Shown here piece after piece: positions 22,808 through 30,620 of a DNA stretch of 48,308 bases. The DNA is from Clostridiaceae bacterium. GTDB taxonomy: Bacteria > Bacillota > Clostridia > Lachnospirales > Lachnospiraceae. The notes under the pieces were generated by a model. It saw nothing but the letters and a program-made list of their open reading frames with translations. It searched no databases and was not told where the DNA came from. The first letter of the stretch is position 1; each line of letters starts with the position of its first letter. The DNA lies in the NCBI GenBank assembly GCA_902362865.1, contig CABIYE010000026.1, forward strand, positions 1 to 48,308. The letters run 5' to 3'. Position numbers and translations under genes: made by a program.

Positions 22808-23857
22808 TTATTCCGCAATGCGGATAACCGCCTTCACAATATCAGCTTTATTATTCACGCTGTAATCCATCGCTTTCTGTGCCTCATCCAGCCCAAACAC
22901 GTCCGTTACAATTCCCTTCAGATTTACCTTTCCTGCCGCAACCGCATCAATCGCCATCGGATAAATATGGCGGTACCGGAATACCGTTTTAAAAGTCAGT
23001 TCTTTATCCAGCACAAGACTCATGGGAAGTGTCATCTCACCGCTCTTGCTATATCCCACAAGAACGATATTGGATCCTTTCTTCGCCATATGGATTGCCT
23101 GTCTTGTTGTAATTTCTGTGCCTGCTGTTTCAATAACCAGATCCATACCGGCTCCACCTGTCAGTTCTTTCACCCGTTCCAGAACATCTTCCTTTGCTCC
23201 GTTAATCACTCCCGTTGCGCCCAGTTCCAGAGCTTTCTCAAGACGCTTTTCCATAATGTCTACCACATATACTTCTGATACCCCTCTTGCTTTCAATGCC
23301 ATCATGGAAACAAGACCTATGCAGCCTGCCCCCATAACAACGGCACGCTGTCCAAGATGTGCCTCTCCCTGAATTGCAGCATGGAATCCTACCGCCAAAG
23401 GCTCGATCAAAGCGCCTTCTAATGTACTTACATTGTCCGGCAGTTTGAAACACAGATCTGCTTCATGGGCAACATATTCCTGAAATACACCGTCCACTGG
23501 GGGTGTCGCAAAAAACACCACATCCGGGCACAGATTGTAGCGCCCCGTTTTGCAAAATTCACAATGGCCGCAAGTCTTTCCTGGTTCCAGTGCAACTCTG
23601 TCTCCAACTTTCAGATGTTTTACATTCTTTCCGACTTCAACAACCGTACCTCCCGGCTCATGTCCCAGTACAAAGGGCGGCTTCACCACATAATCTCCGA
23701 TAGCTCCTGTTTCATAATAATGCAGGTCGCTTCCGCAGATGCCTACATATTCCAGTTTTACCAGTACCTCGTCGTCTTTCGCTTTTGGAATATCCCGTTC
23801 CTCAAACCCCATCTTTCCAACTCCCAGCATTACAGCAACTTTCATTTTTCCTTCCAT
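22808..23857 (-). CDS. Zinc-dependent sorbitol/polyol dehydrogenase (MDR family)
   Basis: This 349-residue medium-chain dehydrogenase has catalytic zinc ligands in [10 protein letters not shown] and GHEPGG, a structural zinc loop [15 protein letters not shown] and a Rossmann motif GAGCIG. The pattern and length fit sorbitol, xylitol or L-iditol 2-dehydrogenases, which oxidise polyols to ketoses with NAD+. It heads an operon with a GPH transporter and a PfkB kinase. AAGGAG lies 9 bases before ATG 23857. Confidence 0.88.
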   Translation of the reverse strand: MEGKMKVAVMLGVGKMGFEERDIPKAKDDEVLVKLEYVGICGSDLHYYETGAIGDYVVKPPFVLGHEPGGTVVEVGKNVKHLKVGDRVALEPGKTCGHCEFCKTGRYNLCPDVVFFATPPVDGVFQEYVAHEADLCFKLPDNVSTLEGALIEPLAVGFHAAIQGEAHLGQRAVVMGAGCIGLVSMMALKARGVSEVYVVDIMEKRLEKALELGATGVINGAKEDVLERVKELTGGAGMDLVIETAGTEITTRQAIHMAKKGSNIVLVGYSKSGEMTLPMSLVLDKELTFKTVFRYRHIYPMAIDAVAAGKVNLKGIVTDVFGLDEAQKAMDYSVNNKADIVKAVIRIAE

Positions 23858-23890
23858 ATGTTTTCTCTCCTTTTTTTCTTACTTTTATTT

Positions 23891-23951
23891 ATACTTTATT
23901 AAACAGTTTTATTATGTTTTTTATTTTACATCTGCTCTTCAATTCTGTCAA
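23891..23951 (-). promoter_or_regulatory. Promoter and ROK operator of the polyol operon
   Basis: TTGACA (complement of 23946-23951), 17-base spacer, TAAAAT (complement of 23923-23928). Downstream at 23891-23903 stands ATACTTTATTAAA, identical to the site in the ROK gene promoter at 25218-25230. Confidence 0.65.
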
Positions 23952-24025
23952 TACACTCCTAATAATCAAGCATTATTTCGTCGTTATATCTAAAAACACA
24001 TCTTGTGTTTTAGTAAAACTGCATC

Positions 24026-24058
24026 AAAAAAAGGAGACTTCATTTCTGAAATCTCCTT
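24026..24058 (-). terminator. Terminator after the ROK regulator gene
   Basis: AAGGAGACTTC pairs with GAAATCTCCTT (24031-24058) and the minus strand continues with TTTTTTT. The rest of 23952-24077 shows no gene. Confidence 0.8.
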
Positions 24059-24077
24059 CTGAAACACCGTATCTCCC

Positions 24078-25205
24078 TTATATTAGTCTTACGAAATCTT
24101 CAATTACTTCCACTGCCGCTCCAAGCGCCGCTGCCCCAACCTTATATCTGCTGCTAGTTACAAATTGCTGATCTTCTGTGAATGTGTTCCGTTCCGATAC
24201 TTTATTCCATATATCCGACAAATAAGGTTCTGCATAGCTCCCCACATATCCTCCCAGAATAATATCACAGTCAAGAAGCATATGGATATTATTCAATGCC
24301 ACAGCCAAATAGCCTGTATAGACATCCCACATTTCTACCGCTTTTTGATCTTTCTTTTCCAGCAATCCAAAAAACTTTTCTAATTTTCCCTCTGTCGTAC
24401 CCGACAAAATCGCCGCGCTGCAATAGGCATCCAGACAACCTTTTTTTCCACAATAACAATTCTTTCCATCCGGGATTACGGTCATATGCCCAACTTCCCC
24501 ACATCGAAAATGACTTCCTTGTACAAGTCCATTATGATCAAAAATCGCTCCTCCAACTGTATTGCTTAAAGACAAGTAGAAAAACCGTTCCCGTTCATCG
24601 GAATGGATTCCTTCCGCATAAGCTCCTGCATTTGCATCATTTAGGAAACAGCAAGGGTATCCGAAAAAGCCACTTATAGAATCAAAAGATATCATTTTTA
24701 CACCAAGGATATGCGAATATGTGATCAATCGTCTGTCCAAATCAATAATTCCAGGAAAAGAAATTCCTATACCCAAAATCCTCTTGCGGTCAATGTTACT
24801 TTCTTCCAAAAAAGATTCCAGTTCATCATTCACCCTACGATAATAAGCATCCTCATGAGCATAGGGAAGAAAAATCCGCACATATTTTAAAATCTCACCG
24901 GTAAGGTTGGTAAGCACAAAACCAATATGGTTTTTTGTAATATCCAACCCAACCGCCTGCTTTACATTAACCGCAACCGACAGCGCCTTTGCGCGCCTTC
25001 CTCCTGTGGACTGCAATTCCCCAGTTTCTTCAATGAATCCTTTCTCAATCAGTTCCTTTGTAATCTGCGTTACAGTGGGAAGGCTCATCTTCATATCATA
25101 TGAAATATCCGGATTCGAAACCGTTCCATGCTTGCAGATATATCGGAAAACGCGATTCCTGTTTTTTTTCTTTACCTCTATGTTTGTTGTCTGCTTTCCT
25201 TCCAT
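24078..25205 (-). CDS. ROK-family transcriptional repressor
   Basis: 375 residues from ATG 25205 (AGGCGG upstream). Residues ~10-70 hold a winged helix (YICKHGTVSNPDISYDM, SLPTVTQITKELIEKGFI). Residues ~85-370 form a ROK sugar-kinase-like domain with GLDITKNHIGFVL, the zinc site GHMTVIPDGKNCYCGKKGCLDAYC and a glycine-rich C-terminus. ROK repressors such as XylR bind a sugar and release DNA. Matching ATACTTTATTAAA sites in its own and the polyol operon promoters mark it as their likely regulator. Confidence 0.88.
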   Translation of the reverse strand: MEGKQTTNIEVKKKNRNRVFRYICKHGTVSNPDISYDMKMSLPTVTQITKELIEKGFIEETGELQSTGGRRAKALSVAVNVKQAVGLDITKNHIGFVLTNLTGEILKYVRIFLPYAHEDAYYRRVNDELESFLEESNIDRKRILGIGISFPGIIDLDRRLITYSHILGVKMISFDSISGFFGYPCCFLNDANAGAYAEGIHSDERERFFYLSLSNTVGGAIFDHNGLVQGSHFRCGEVGHMTVIPDGKNCYCGKKGCLDAYCSAAILSGTTEGKLEKFFGLLEKKDQKAVEMWDVYTGYLAVALNNIHMLLDCDIILGGYVGSYAEPYLSDIWNKVSERNTFTEDQQFVTSSRYKVGAAALGAAVEVIEDFVRLI

Positions 25206-25217
25206 GTTATACCGCCT

Positions 25218-25269
25218 ATACTTTATTAAAGTGTTTTTTTTAGTATAACACCTCGCCTTCCAAAAAGCA
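25218..25269 (-). promoter_or_regulatory. Promoter and operator of the ROK gene
   Basis: TTGCTT-N17-TATACT (-10 is the complement of 25241-25246) is followed by the palindrome ACTTTATTAAAGT (25220-25232) at about the transcription start, ideal for autorepression. Confidence 0.65.
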
Positions 25270-25317
25270 ACTTTACCGTTTCGTCTTTTCGGACTGCCTC
25301 CAACACATGGCATCGGT

Positions 25318-25520
25318 TTACAGATTTAAATCTTTCAACCATCTCTTTATAGTACCTTCTGACACCTCTCCGTTCAACAGTTTTCCTTTTAACAGTATTG
25401 CACCGGGACAGCTTGGTTTCAATTTATCATTTGTTCTTCCCATACCTCTGCCAGTTTCCAAGCAACTTTCGCAGTTACGCCGCTTGCTGAAAAATACGTC
25501 ACTAAAATTTTCTTGCTCAT
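25318..25520 (-). pseudogene. Flavodoxin gene with internal deletion
   Basis: From ATG 25520 (GGAGGT upstream) the frame gives MSKKILVTYFSASGVTAKVAWKLAE, shown here to 25 residues only as its start (YFSASGVTAK flavin loop), then stops. In another frame the flavodoxin C-terminus follows (GMGRTNDKLKPSCPGA and a final IKRWLKDLNL). About 90 middle residues are lost at a junction near the LAE codons. It is the last gene of the ADH-cupin-CMD-MATE series. Confidence 0.8.
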
Positions 25521-25548
25521 AATATACCTCCATCATTTTTACACACAA

Positions 25549-26892
25549 TTATATTACCTGAAAAGTCTTCCACTTTCCGGACTTCTGTCTCCAGAAGAAA
25601 ATAATCGCCCGGATGATCCAGTCACTGACCATTGCAATCGCAATTCCTATGACGCCCATTTGCAGGATAACCCCTAAAAGCCAGGACAACAATAAACGCA
25701 CCGCTATGGTGGATATGACCGAAACATACATGGTAAACTTTACATCACCTGCAGCTCGCAACCCATTACTGAGTGCCCCGGAAAAAGGATATGCAATGGC
25801 ATTGAATAGATTGTGGATTAGAACCAGCCATATCACAAGCTGCTTTGTATCCGGCTCCAACGCATAGAATCTCATAAATAAGGGAGTCAGCAGAAAAATC
25901 AGAAGATTCCATACCGATGAAAGCACCAGCGTGATCTTCGTCAATTTCTGAAAGTAGACTTCCGCAGCCTGTATATCCCGGTTTCCCATACACTGTCCAA
26001 TGACTGTGATAAACACCGGTCCCATAGCAACACCGGCCAGGGCAGCCAAAGACCAGATACTTTGCGCCACGCCATTTGCGGCAATCTGATAAGTACCAAA
26101 AAGCGCCACCATACTGCTGAGAGCCACCTTTACCAACTGGAAAACGCCGTTTTCCAGCCCATTGGGAATGGCAATCCTTAAAATATTTCGCATAAGTTCC
26201 CCATTCCACTGAAAAATCCACTTTTCGGCATAGAATACATCGTTTTTCCTGCGGAAGCAAAGCACTGTGATGACCCCAGCCGAAAATGTCCGGGCAATCA
26301 GGGAAGGCCAGGCGACACCGGCAACGCCTGCGTGCAGCACAAACACACCGATCAAGTTGCCAATGACATTAATGATATTGGACGCCACTGACAGGTACAT
26401 AGTCACGCTGGTTTTTCCCATGCTGCGAAAAAGCGCGGCGCCGGCATTATAAACCGCCAAAGCCGGGTAGGAATAAGCGGAAATTCTAAGATAGGTAATA
26501 CATGCCTGCATCACATCGCTTTCCACTTTTCCAAACATTAAACGAAGCATTCCCTCATTCCCAATCAGTACAAGTGCCGAAACCAATGCGGAAAAAATCA
26601 CAGAGAACAGCAGGAGCTGGCTTGCGGATTCCCCTGCGGCATCCATTGCCTTTCTGCCAATGTACTGGCTGATCACCACCGCTCCGCCAGATGCCAGCGC
26701 CGTAAACAGGTAAATAAAAATCGTATTGAACTGGTTTACCAGAGAAACACCTGAAACCGCTGCTTCTCCGGCATAGCTGACCACCAATGTATCTGCCAGC
26801 CCCACAAGCATAATCAACAACTGCTCTAAAAAAAGTGGGACAATCATCTCCTTTAATGCTTTATTTGAAAACAACTCCATTTGCTCGTCCAT
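25549..26892 (-). CDS. MATE-family multidrug efflux transporter
   Basis: The 447-residue protein has 12 predicted helices in two similar halves; VPLFLEQLLIMLVGLADTLVVSYAG and IAIPNGLENGVFQLVKVALSSM mark the start of each bundle. It exports cationic or hydrophobic compounds using a Na+ or H+ gradient. AAGGAAGG precedes the ATG and the chimeric CMD/DUF4405 ORF ends 3 bases upstream. It is the only clearly complete membrane gene of this redox island. Confidence 0.9.
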   Translation of the reverse strand: MDEQMELFSNKALKEMIVPLFLEQLLIMLVGLADTLVVSYAGEAAVSGVSLVNQFNTIFIYLFTALASGGAVVISQYIGRKAMDAAGESASQLLLFSVIFSALVSALVLIGNEGMLRLMFGKVESDVMQACITYLRISAYSYPALAVYNAGAALFRSMGKTSVTMYLSVASNIINVIGNLIGVFVLHAGVAGVAWPSLIARTFSAGVITVLCFRRKNDVFYAEKWIFQWNGELMRNILRIAIPNGLENGVFQLVKVALSSMVALFGTYQIAANGVAQSIWSLAALAGVAMGPVFITVIGQCMGNRDIQAAEVYFQKLTKITLVLSSVWNLLIFLLTPLFMRFYALEPDTKQLVIWLVLIHNLFNAIAYPFSGALSNGLRAAGDVKFTMYVSVISTIAVRLLLSWLLGVILQMGVIGIAIAMVSDWIIRAIIFFWRQKSGKWKTFQVI

Positions 26893-26895
26893 GCT

Positions 26896-27186
26896 TCACC
26901 TTCCTTTATACAAGAATTTCCTGCCTTTCAAAAGCCTGCGGAACATTCCCACAATCATTCCCCAGTGCATCCCTAAATGAACGCTCATCAGCACAAATCC
27001 CCAATAGGAGGCTGCCATGTGCATACTTCTTGCCATCAGTGCCGTTACCGTAACCACACTTCTGTCCCTGGCAGACAGCTTATCCTCCCGCGACCAAACC
27101 TCACCGAACAGCACATCATCGTTCAATTCTGCAAATTTAGGGGCAAAAGCGCCTAATTCATCACGTCCCGCAGTAACCTTTGCCAT
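26896..27186 (-). pseudogene. Chimeric ORF: CMD N-terminus fused to DUF4405 C-terminus
   Basis: From ATG 27186 (GGAGG, 8 bases upstream) residues 1-52 are the start of a carboxymuconolactone-decarboxylase-like protein (DELGAFAPKFAELNDDVLFG, ARDRSVVTVTALMA). From residue ~53 it becomes the last heme-binding helix of a DUF4405 membrane protein (ASYWGFVLMSVHLGMHWGM). The fusion is in frame. The CMD redox Cys-x-x-Cys/His region and the first DUF4405 helices are missing. This is best explained by one deletion spanning two adjacent genes; a new function is possible but unsupported. Confidence 0.75.
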
Positions 27187-27200
27187 CTGAAACGCCTCCT

Positions 27201-27614
27201 TTACTTCAACTTCCCGTATTCTTCCTTTGAAACCGGCTCCAGCCACTCATTTGAAGTATTCTCGCCAGGAATCTCTATTGCAATATGCGCAAACCAACTA
27301 TCCTTTGCCGCCCCATGCCAGTGCTTGATACCCACAGGAATGGCAACCACATCTCCCGCATGAAGCTCCTGTGCCTCCTTGCCCCATTCCTGATACCAGC
27401 CGCGCCCGCCGGTGACAAGCAAAATCTGTCCGCCGCCTTTATCACCGTGATGGATGTGCCAATTGTTCCGGCAGGCAGGTTCAAAGGTCACATTTGCAAC
27501 GCCCACGCCATTTAACTGTGTCAGCATCGCCAGATAAGACTGGCCGGAAAAATATTCTCCAAAAGGGTTCGGAACGCCTTTTTCAAAAATGGTTCCATGT
27601 TCTAATTCGTTCAT
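27201..27614 (-). CDS. Cupin-domain protein (copy 1)
   Basis: 137 residues forming a single double-stranded beta-helix cupin. Metal ligands are in NNWHIHHGD and in GIKHWHGA; GGQILLVTGGRGWYQEW lies between. Such small cupins occur with CMD and flavodoxin genes, and no substrate is established. About 65% identical by eye to the cupin at 29170. Followed after 14 bases by the CMD/DUF4405 chimera. Confidence 0.85.
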   Translation of the reverse strand: MNELEHGTIFEKGVPNPFGEYFSGQSYLAMLTQLNGVGVANVTFEPACRNNWHIHHGDKGGGQILLVTGGRGWYQEWGKEAQELHAGDVVAIPVGIKHWHGAAKDSWFAHIAIEIPGENTSNEWLEPVSKEEYGKLK

Positions 27615-27664
27615 AATAAAACCGCCTTTCCTTATTCATCGGCCGTACTTTCCGGCCATTTTGA

Positions 27665-27682
27665 TATACCCGAAGGGTATTT
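27665..27682. repeat. Short ATACCC/GGGTAT hairpin, second copy
   Basis: Identical over 18 bases to 7308-7325. It lies directly after the ADH stop codon, between ADH and cupin genes. Confidence 0.5.
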
Positions 27683-27683
27683 C

Positions 27684-28856
27684 TTATTTAAATGACTTCT
27701 GATAAATTGCCACACATTCCTCATGAGATAACTCTTTCGGGTCAGCAGTAAACAGACCTCCCATGGTTTCACGGGCATTTTCTGCCAGCCGTTCAAACTC
27801 ATCCTCCTGAATCCCAAAGTCGGACATTCTAAGGTCTGCCACACCGCAGTCTTTCTGAAGCTGCACCAGCATATCCACAAAATCCTGCGCACAGTCTGCA
27901 TCCTGCTTTCCAAGCGCCTTCGCCATGGTAACGAACCGTTCATCACAGGCATGGCAGTCCACAAAATGCTGATAGTATGCAGTAGAAATCATAATCAGAC
28001 CTGCCCCATGAGGCAGCCCCTGATGGTAGGCGCTCATGGCGTGTTCCATAGAGTGTTCACTGGTACAGCAGCTCACGGTCATCACCTGCCCGGACAGGTT
28101 ATTGGCAAAGGCCACGCCCTCGCGGGCTTCCAGATCGTTTCCATCCTTTACAGCCCGGACAAGATACCTTCCGATATTTTCAATAGCAGTCAAGGCCAGC
28201 ATATCCCCCATACGGTTATGCGCTTTGGAAATATAGCACTCTGTACTGTGAAACAGTGCATCAAACCCCTGATATGCCGTAAATTTCGGCGGAACCGAAA
28301 CCATCAGCTCCGGGTCAACAATGGACAATACCGGGAACAGGCAGTCATAGCCGCCAAAGCCAATCTTTTCATTGGTTTCATCATTGGTAATCACGCCCCA
28401 CTGATCCGCCTCGGAGCCAGTTCCGGCTGTCGTTGTAATACAGATTACCGGCAATGCTTTTTCTGTGAGGGTTTTCCCGCCGCCGGTGCCGCCATTCATA
28501 TAGTCCCAAATATCGCCGTCATTGGTTGCCATGGCAGCCATGGCCTTCGATGCGTCCATCACACTGCCACCGCCCAAAGCAACGATAAAGTCGCATCTAT
28601 TTTCCTTTGCGTAAGCCGCACCATCCATGACGGTAGAGCGAAGGGGATTTGCCTGTACATAGTCAAACACCACCGTCTCCACGCCTGCATAAGTCAGTTC
28701 CTTTAATACCCGGTAAAGTGTTCCGGTTTCTTTCATGGATTTACCATTTGAAATTACGACCATTGCCTTCTTTCCAGGTATTGTCTGTGTGTGCAATTCA
28801 TTTAATTTTCCAGCGCCGAATAAGGTGCGGGTGGGTACATAAAACTGATAACTCAT
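27684..28856 (-). CDS. Iron-containing alcohol dehydrogenase
   Basis: 390 residues from ATG 28856 (AAAGGAGGA, 7 bases upstream). NAD-binding LGGGSVMDASKAM, TTTAGTGSEADQWGVIT, and metal ligands in DALFHSTE, SEHSMEHAMSA and GLPHGAGL fit the BDH/Fe-ADH family. It reduces aldehydes or ketones (or oxidises alcohols) with NAD(P)H. The frame continues upstream to ATG 28919, also with a strong AAGGAGG, adding 21 residues that look foreign to the family. It heads the ADH-cupin-CMD-MATE-flavodoxin series. Confidence 0.88.
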   Translation of the reverse strand: MSYQFYVPTRTLFGAGKLNELHTQTIPGKKAMVVISNGKSMKETGTLYRVLKELTYAGVETVVFDYVQANPLRSTVMDGAAYAKENRCDFIVALGGGSVMDASKAMAAMATNDGDIWDYMNGGTGGGKTLTEKALPVICITTTAGTGSEADQWGVITNDETNEKIGFGGYDCLFPVLSIVDPELMVSVPPKFTAYQGFDALFHSTECYISKAHNRMGDMLALTAIENIGRYLVRAVKDGNDLEAREGVAFANNLSGQVMTVSCCTSEHSMEHAMSAYHQGLPHGAGLIMISTAYYQHFVDCHACDERFVTMAKALGKQDADCAQDFVDMLVQLQKDCGVADLRMSDFGIQEDEFERLAENARETMGGLFTADPKELSHEECVAIYQKSFK

Positions 28857-28919
28857 AAAAAAATCCTCCTTTGTATTCCCATACTTTTCTAACTGTTTTG
28901 TTACTTCCGCTAACGTCAT
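28857..28919 (-). pseudogene. Possible N-terminal remnant of a DNA alkylation repair (AlkD-like) gene
   Basis: ATG 28919 with AAGGAGG 5 bases upstream opens 21 codons (MTLAEVTKQLEKYGN...) in frame with the ADH gene. The sequence resembles the usual start of AlkD-like HEAT-repeat glycosylases. It may be the stub of a deleted upstream gene or a real ADH extension. Weakly supported. Confidence 0.3.
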
Positions 28920-28978
28920 TTCCGCCTCCTTATACCTATAGAAAGCAAATTTCAAAGCATTCTTATCGATGCTTGCGT

Positions 28979-29030
28979 AAAAAATGTAGGTGTAGAGGAA
29001 AGTGCGCTGCACTTTTTTTCTACACCTACA
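28979..29030 (-). terminator. Strong terminator after the flavodoxin-CMD-SDR-cupin operon
   Basis: Twelve-base arms TGTAGGTGTAGA/TCTACACCTACA (28985-28996 and 29019-29030) enclose a second AAAGTGC/GCACTTT stem. On the minus strand TTTTTT follows. Confidence 0.8.
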
Positions 29031-29169
29031 TTATAAACACGGATACAGGTTATATCAAATACTTAGTTTATACGCATAGATTATGCCTAAAAAGCATTTT
29101 CTTCACTCTATGAATTTCGTCGCTGCCAGACTAAATGGCTGCTGCTTTTTCCAATCCGAAGGAGCCTTA

Positions 29170-29574
29170 TTACAGCTTACCGTATTCTTCATCGCTGACC
29201 GGCTCCAGCCATTCGTTGGAAGCCCCCTCTGCCGGAACCTCTACAGCCAAATGCGCAAACCAACTATCCGGCGCTGCGCCATGCCAGTGCTTCACTTCCG
29301 CAGGAATATTTACCACATCGCCGGGATGCAGCTCGCGGGGTTCCTTTCCCCATTCCTGATAGTAACCTTTACCTGCGGTGACAAGCAGAATCTGCCCGCC
29401 GCCGGATTTTGCATGGTGGATATGCCAGTTATTGCGGCAGCCCGGCTCAAAGGTCACATTACCAATCATTACCTGCTCGGTGGAGAGCATATTCAGATAG
29501 CTCTGCCCGATAAAATATTTTGCAAACGCTTCGTTCTTATCTCCCATAGGGAATACACTTGTTATTTTTTCCAT
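29170..29574 (-). CDS. Cupin-domain protein (copy 2)
   Basis: 134 residues with a single cupin barrel. Metal ligands are in NNWHIHHAK and EVKHWHGAAP, with GGQILLVTAGKGYYQEW between. It is a paralogue of the protein at 27201. Last gene of the operon that starts with the flavodoxin at 31896, just after a deleted RibD-like gene. The 5' site (GGAAAGGAA) is 10 or more bases from ATG, so translation may depend on the upstream frame. Confidence 0.85.
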   Translation of the reverse strand: MEKITSVFPMGDKNEAFAKYFIGQSYLNMLSTEQVMIGNVTFEPGCRNNWHIHHAKSGGGQILLVTAGKGYYQEWGKEPRELHPGDVVNIPAEVKHWHGAAPDSWFAHLAVEVPAEGASNEWLEPVSDEEYGKL

Positions 29575-29580
29575 GATTTT

Positions 29581-29739
29581 TTATTCCTTTCCTTTCACAA
29601 GATAACGCAGCCATACGCTTCCGCCGTCCTTGACCTTCGCGCTCTGCAGCGCAAAGCTGACCGGCGTTTCCATGTATTTTCCCATGATTTTCCCGTCCAG
29701 GGAAGTCATCATATGACAAAAAATATAAGGTCTGTTCAT
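29581..29739 (-). pseudogene. RibD C-terminal/dihydrofolate-reductase-like gene, internally deleted
   Basis: ATG 29739 opens a 52-codon frame. The first ~26 residues (NRPYIFCHMMTSLDGKIMG) are the NADPH-binding start of a RibD_C/DHFR-like reductase of ~230 residues. The last ~20 (DGGSVWLRYLVKGKE) resemble the C-terminal strand of the same family. The frame is kept, but the active-site core is missing. AAAGGATTC lies upstream. Confidence 0.65.
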
Positions 29740-29761
29740 TTTCTGAATCCTTTCATCTAAC

Positions 29762-30601
29762 TTATTCTTTTTGCGCCTGCGGCTTTAACGGGCCGTAGAA
29801 ATAGCTGGACGTTGCCCCGCCGTCAATCAGGAAGGTGGAACCGGTAATAAAGGCTCCCTTGTCGCTCATTAACAGCTCCGCCACATTTGCCACTTCATCT
29901 GCGGTTCCCGGACGTCCCGCCGGGCAGTTTGCAAACATATTTTTATAGAAGTCTCCGCGTGGACCGTTAAATTCGTCAATCGCCAGCGGCGTCACAATAA
30001 TGCCGGGGGCAATAGCATTGATACGGGCGCCCCGCTTGCCCCACTTAACAGCTTCTGCCATTACCCGCTTCTCATTGCAGCGTTTCGCCATCTGATAAGC
30101 GTGCAGCGTATCCCGGATGTTTTCTGGCTGCAACAGGGGAAGATTCAGCAATTCTTCCGTTGGCGTAGTAGCCAGAAGTTCATCTTCCTCGGCTGTCAGC
30201 GCAGGCATACGCCACCCGGACTGGCTGGAAATCGTCACGCCAACGCCGCCTTTTTTAATCACTTTTCCGACTTCTTCAAGCAGTACCGCTGTACCGTACA
30301 GATCCACTTTCAAAATCGCTTCAATCGGCGCCTGACTGGGAGAAACGCCTGCCGCATTAACCAGCATGGATATTTCCCCATATTCTTGTGCTTTCGCAAT
30401 CAAGTTCAGAATAGATTCACGGGAAGATAAATCCATTTCCACCGGGACTGTATCAAATCCCGCATCGTTCATGGTTTTGGAAATCACCTCTGCGTTTTCC
30501 AGTTTCTTATCACCAACCACAATTTTCATCCCGTAGCCCATTCTTCTGGCAATCGCCATACCAATCTGTCCGGCTCCGGTTAAGATCATGACATCTTTCA
30601 T
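29762..30601 (-). CDS. Short-chain dehydrogenase/reductase (SDR)
   Basis: The 279-residue protein has the cofactor motif TGAGQIG, NAAG at the fourth strand, a Ser in ISSQSG, the catalytic Tyr/Lys pair in YQMAK, and PG after IAP. This is a classical SDR. It reduces a carbonyl or oxidises an alcohol with NAD(P)H; the substrate is unknown. It lies between the CMD gene and the RibD-like remnant in a LysR-divergent operon that looks built for aldehyde/quinone handling. Confidence 0.88.
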   Translation of the reverse strand: MKDVMILTGAGQIGMAIARRMGYGMKIVVGDKKLENAEVISKTMNDAGFDTVPVEMDLSSRESILNLIAKAQEYGEISMLVNAAGVSPSQAPIEAILKVDLYGTAVLLEEVGKVIKKGGVGVTISSQSGWRMPALTAEEDELLATTPTEELLNLPLLQPENIRDTLHAYQMAKRCNEKRVMAEAVKWGKRGARINAIAPGIIVTPLAIDEFNGPRGDFYKNMFANCPAGRPGTADEVANVAELLMSDKGAFITGSTFLIDGGATSSYFYGPLKPQAQKE

Positions 30602-30620
30602 TATACTGTACCTCCTATTT

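Noticed and set aside
25318..25548. Novel 76-residue protein
   Set aside because: Most of it is the C-terminus of a flavodoxin read from a false start; the true start of the old gene is ATG 25520 in another frame.
27951..28706. Plus-strand open frame of 251 codons opposite the iron ADH
   Set aside because: The minus-strand ADH motifs are decisive; the antisense product is compositionally odd and has no start signal.
28985..29030. MITE or insertion-sequence scar
   Set aside because: The perfect hairpin with a following U-run directly after an operon fits an intrinsic terminator, and no target duplication is seen.
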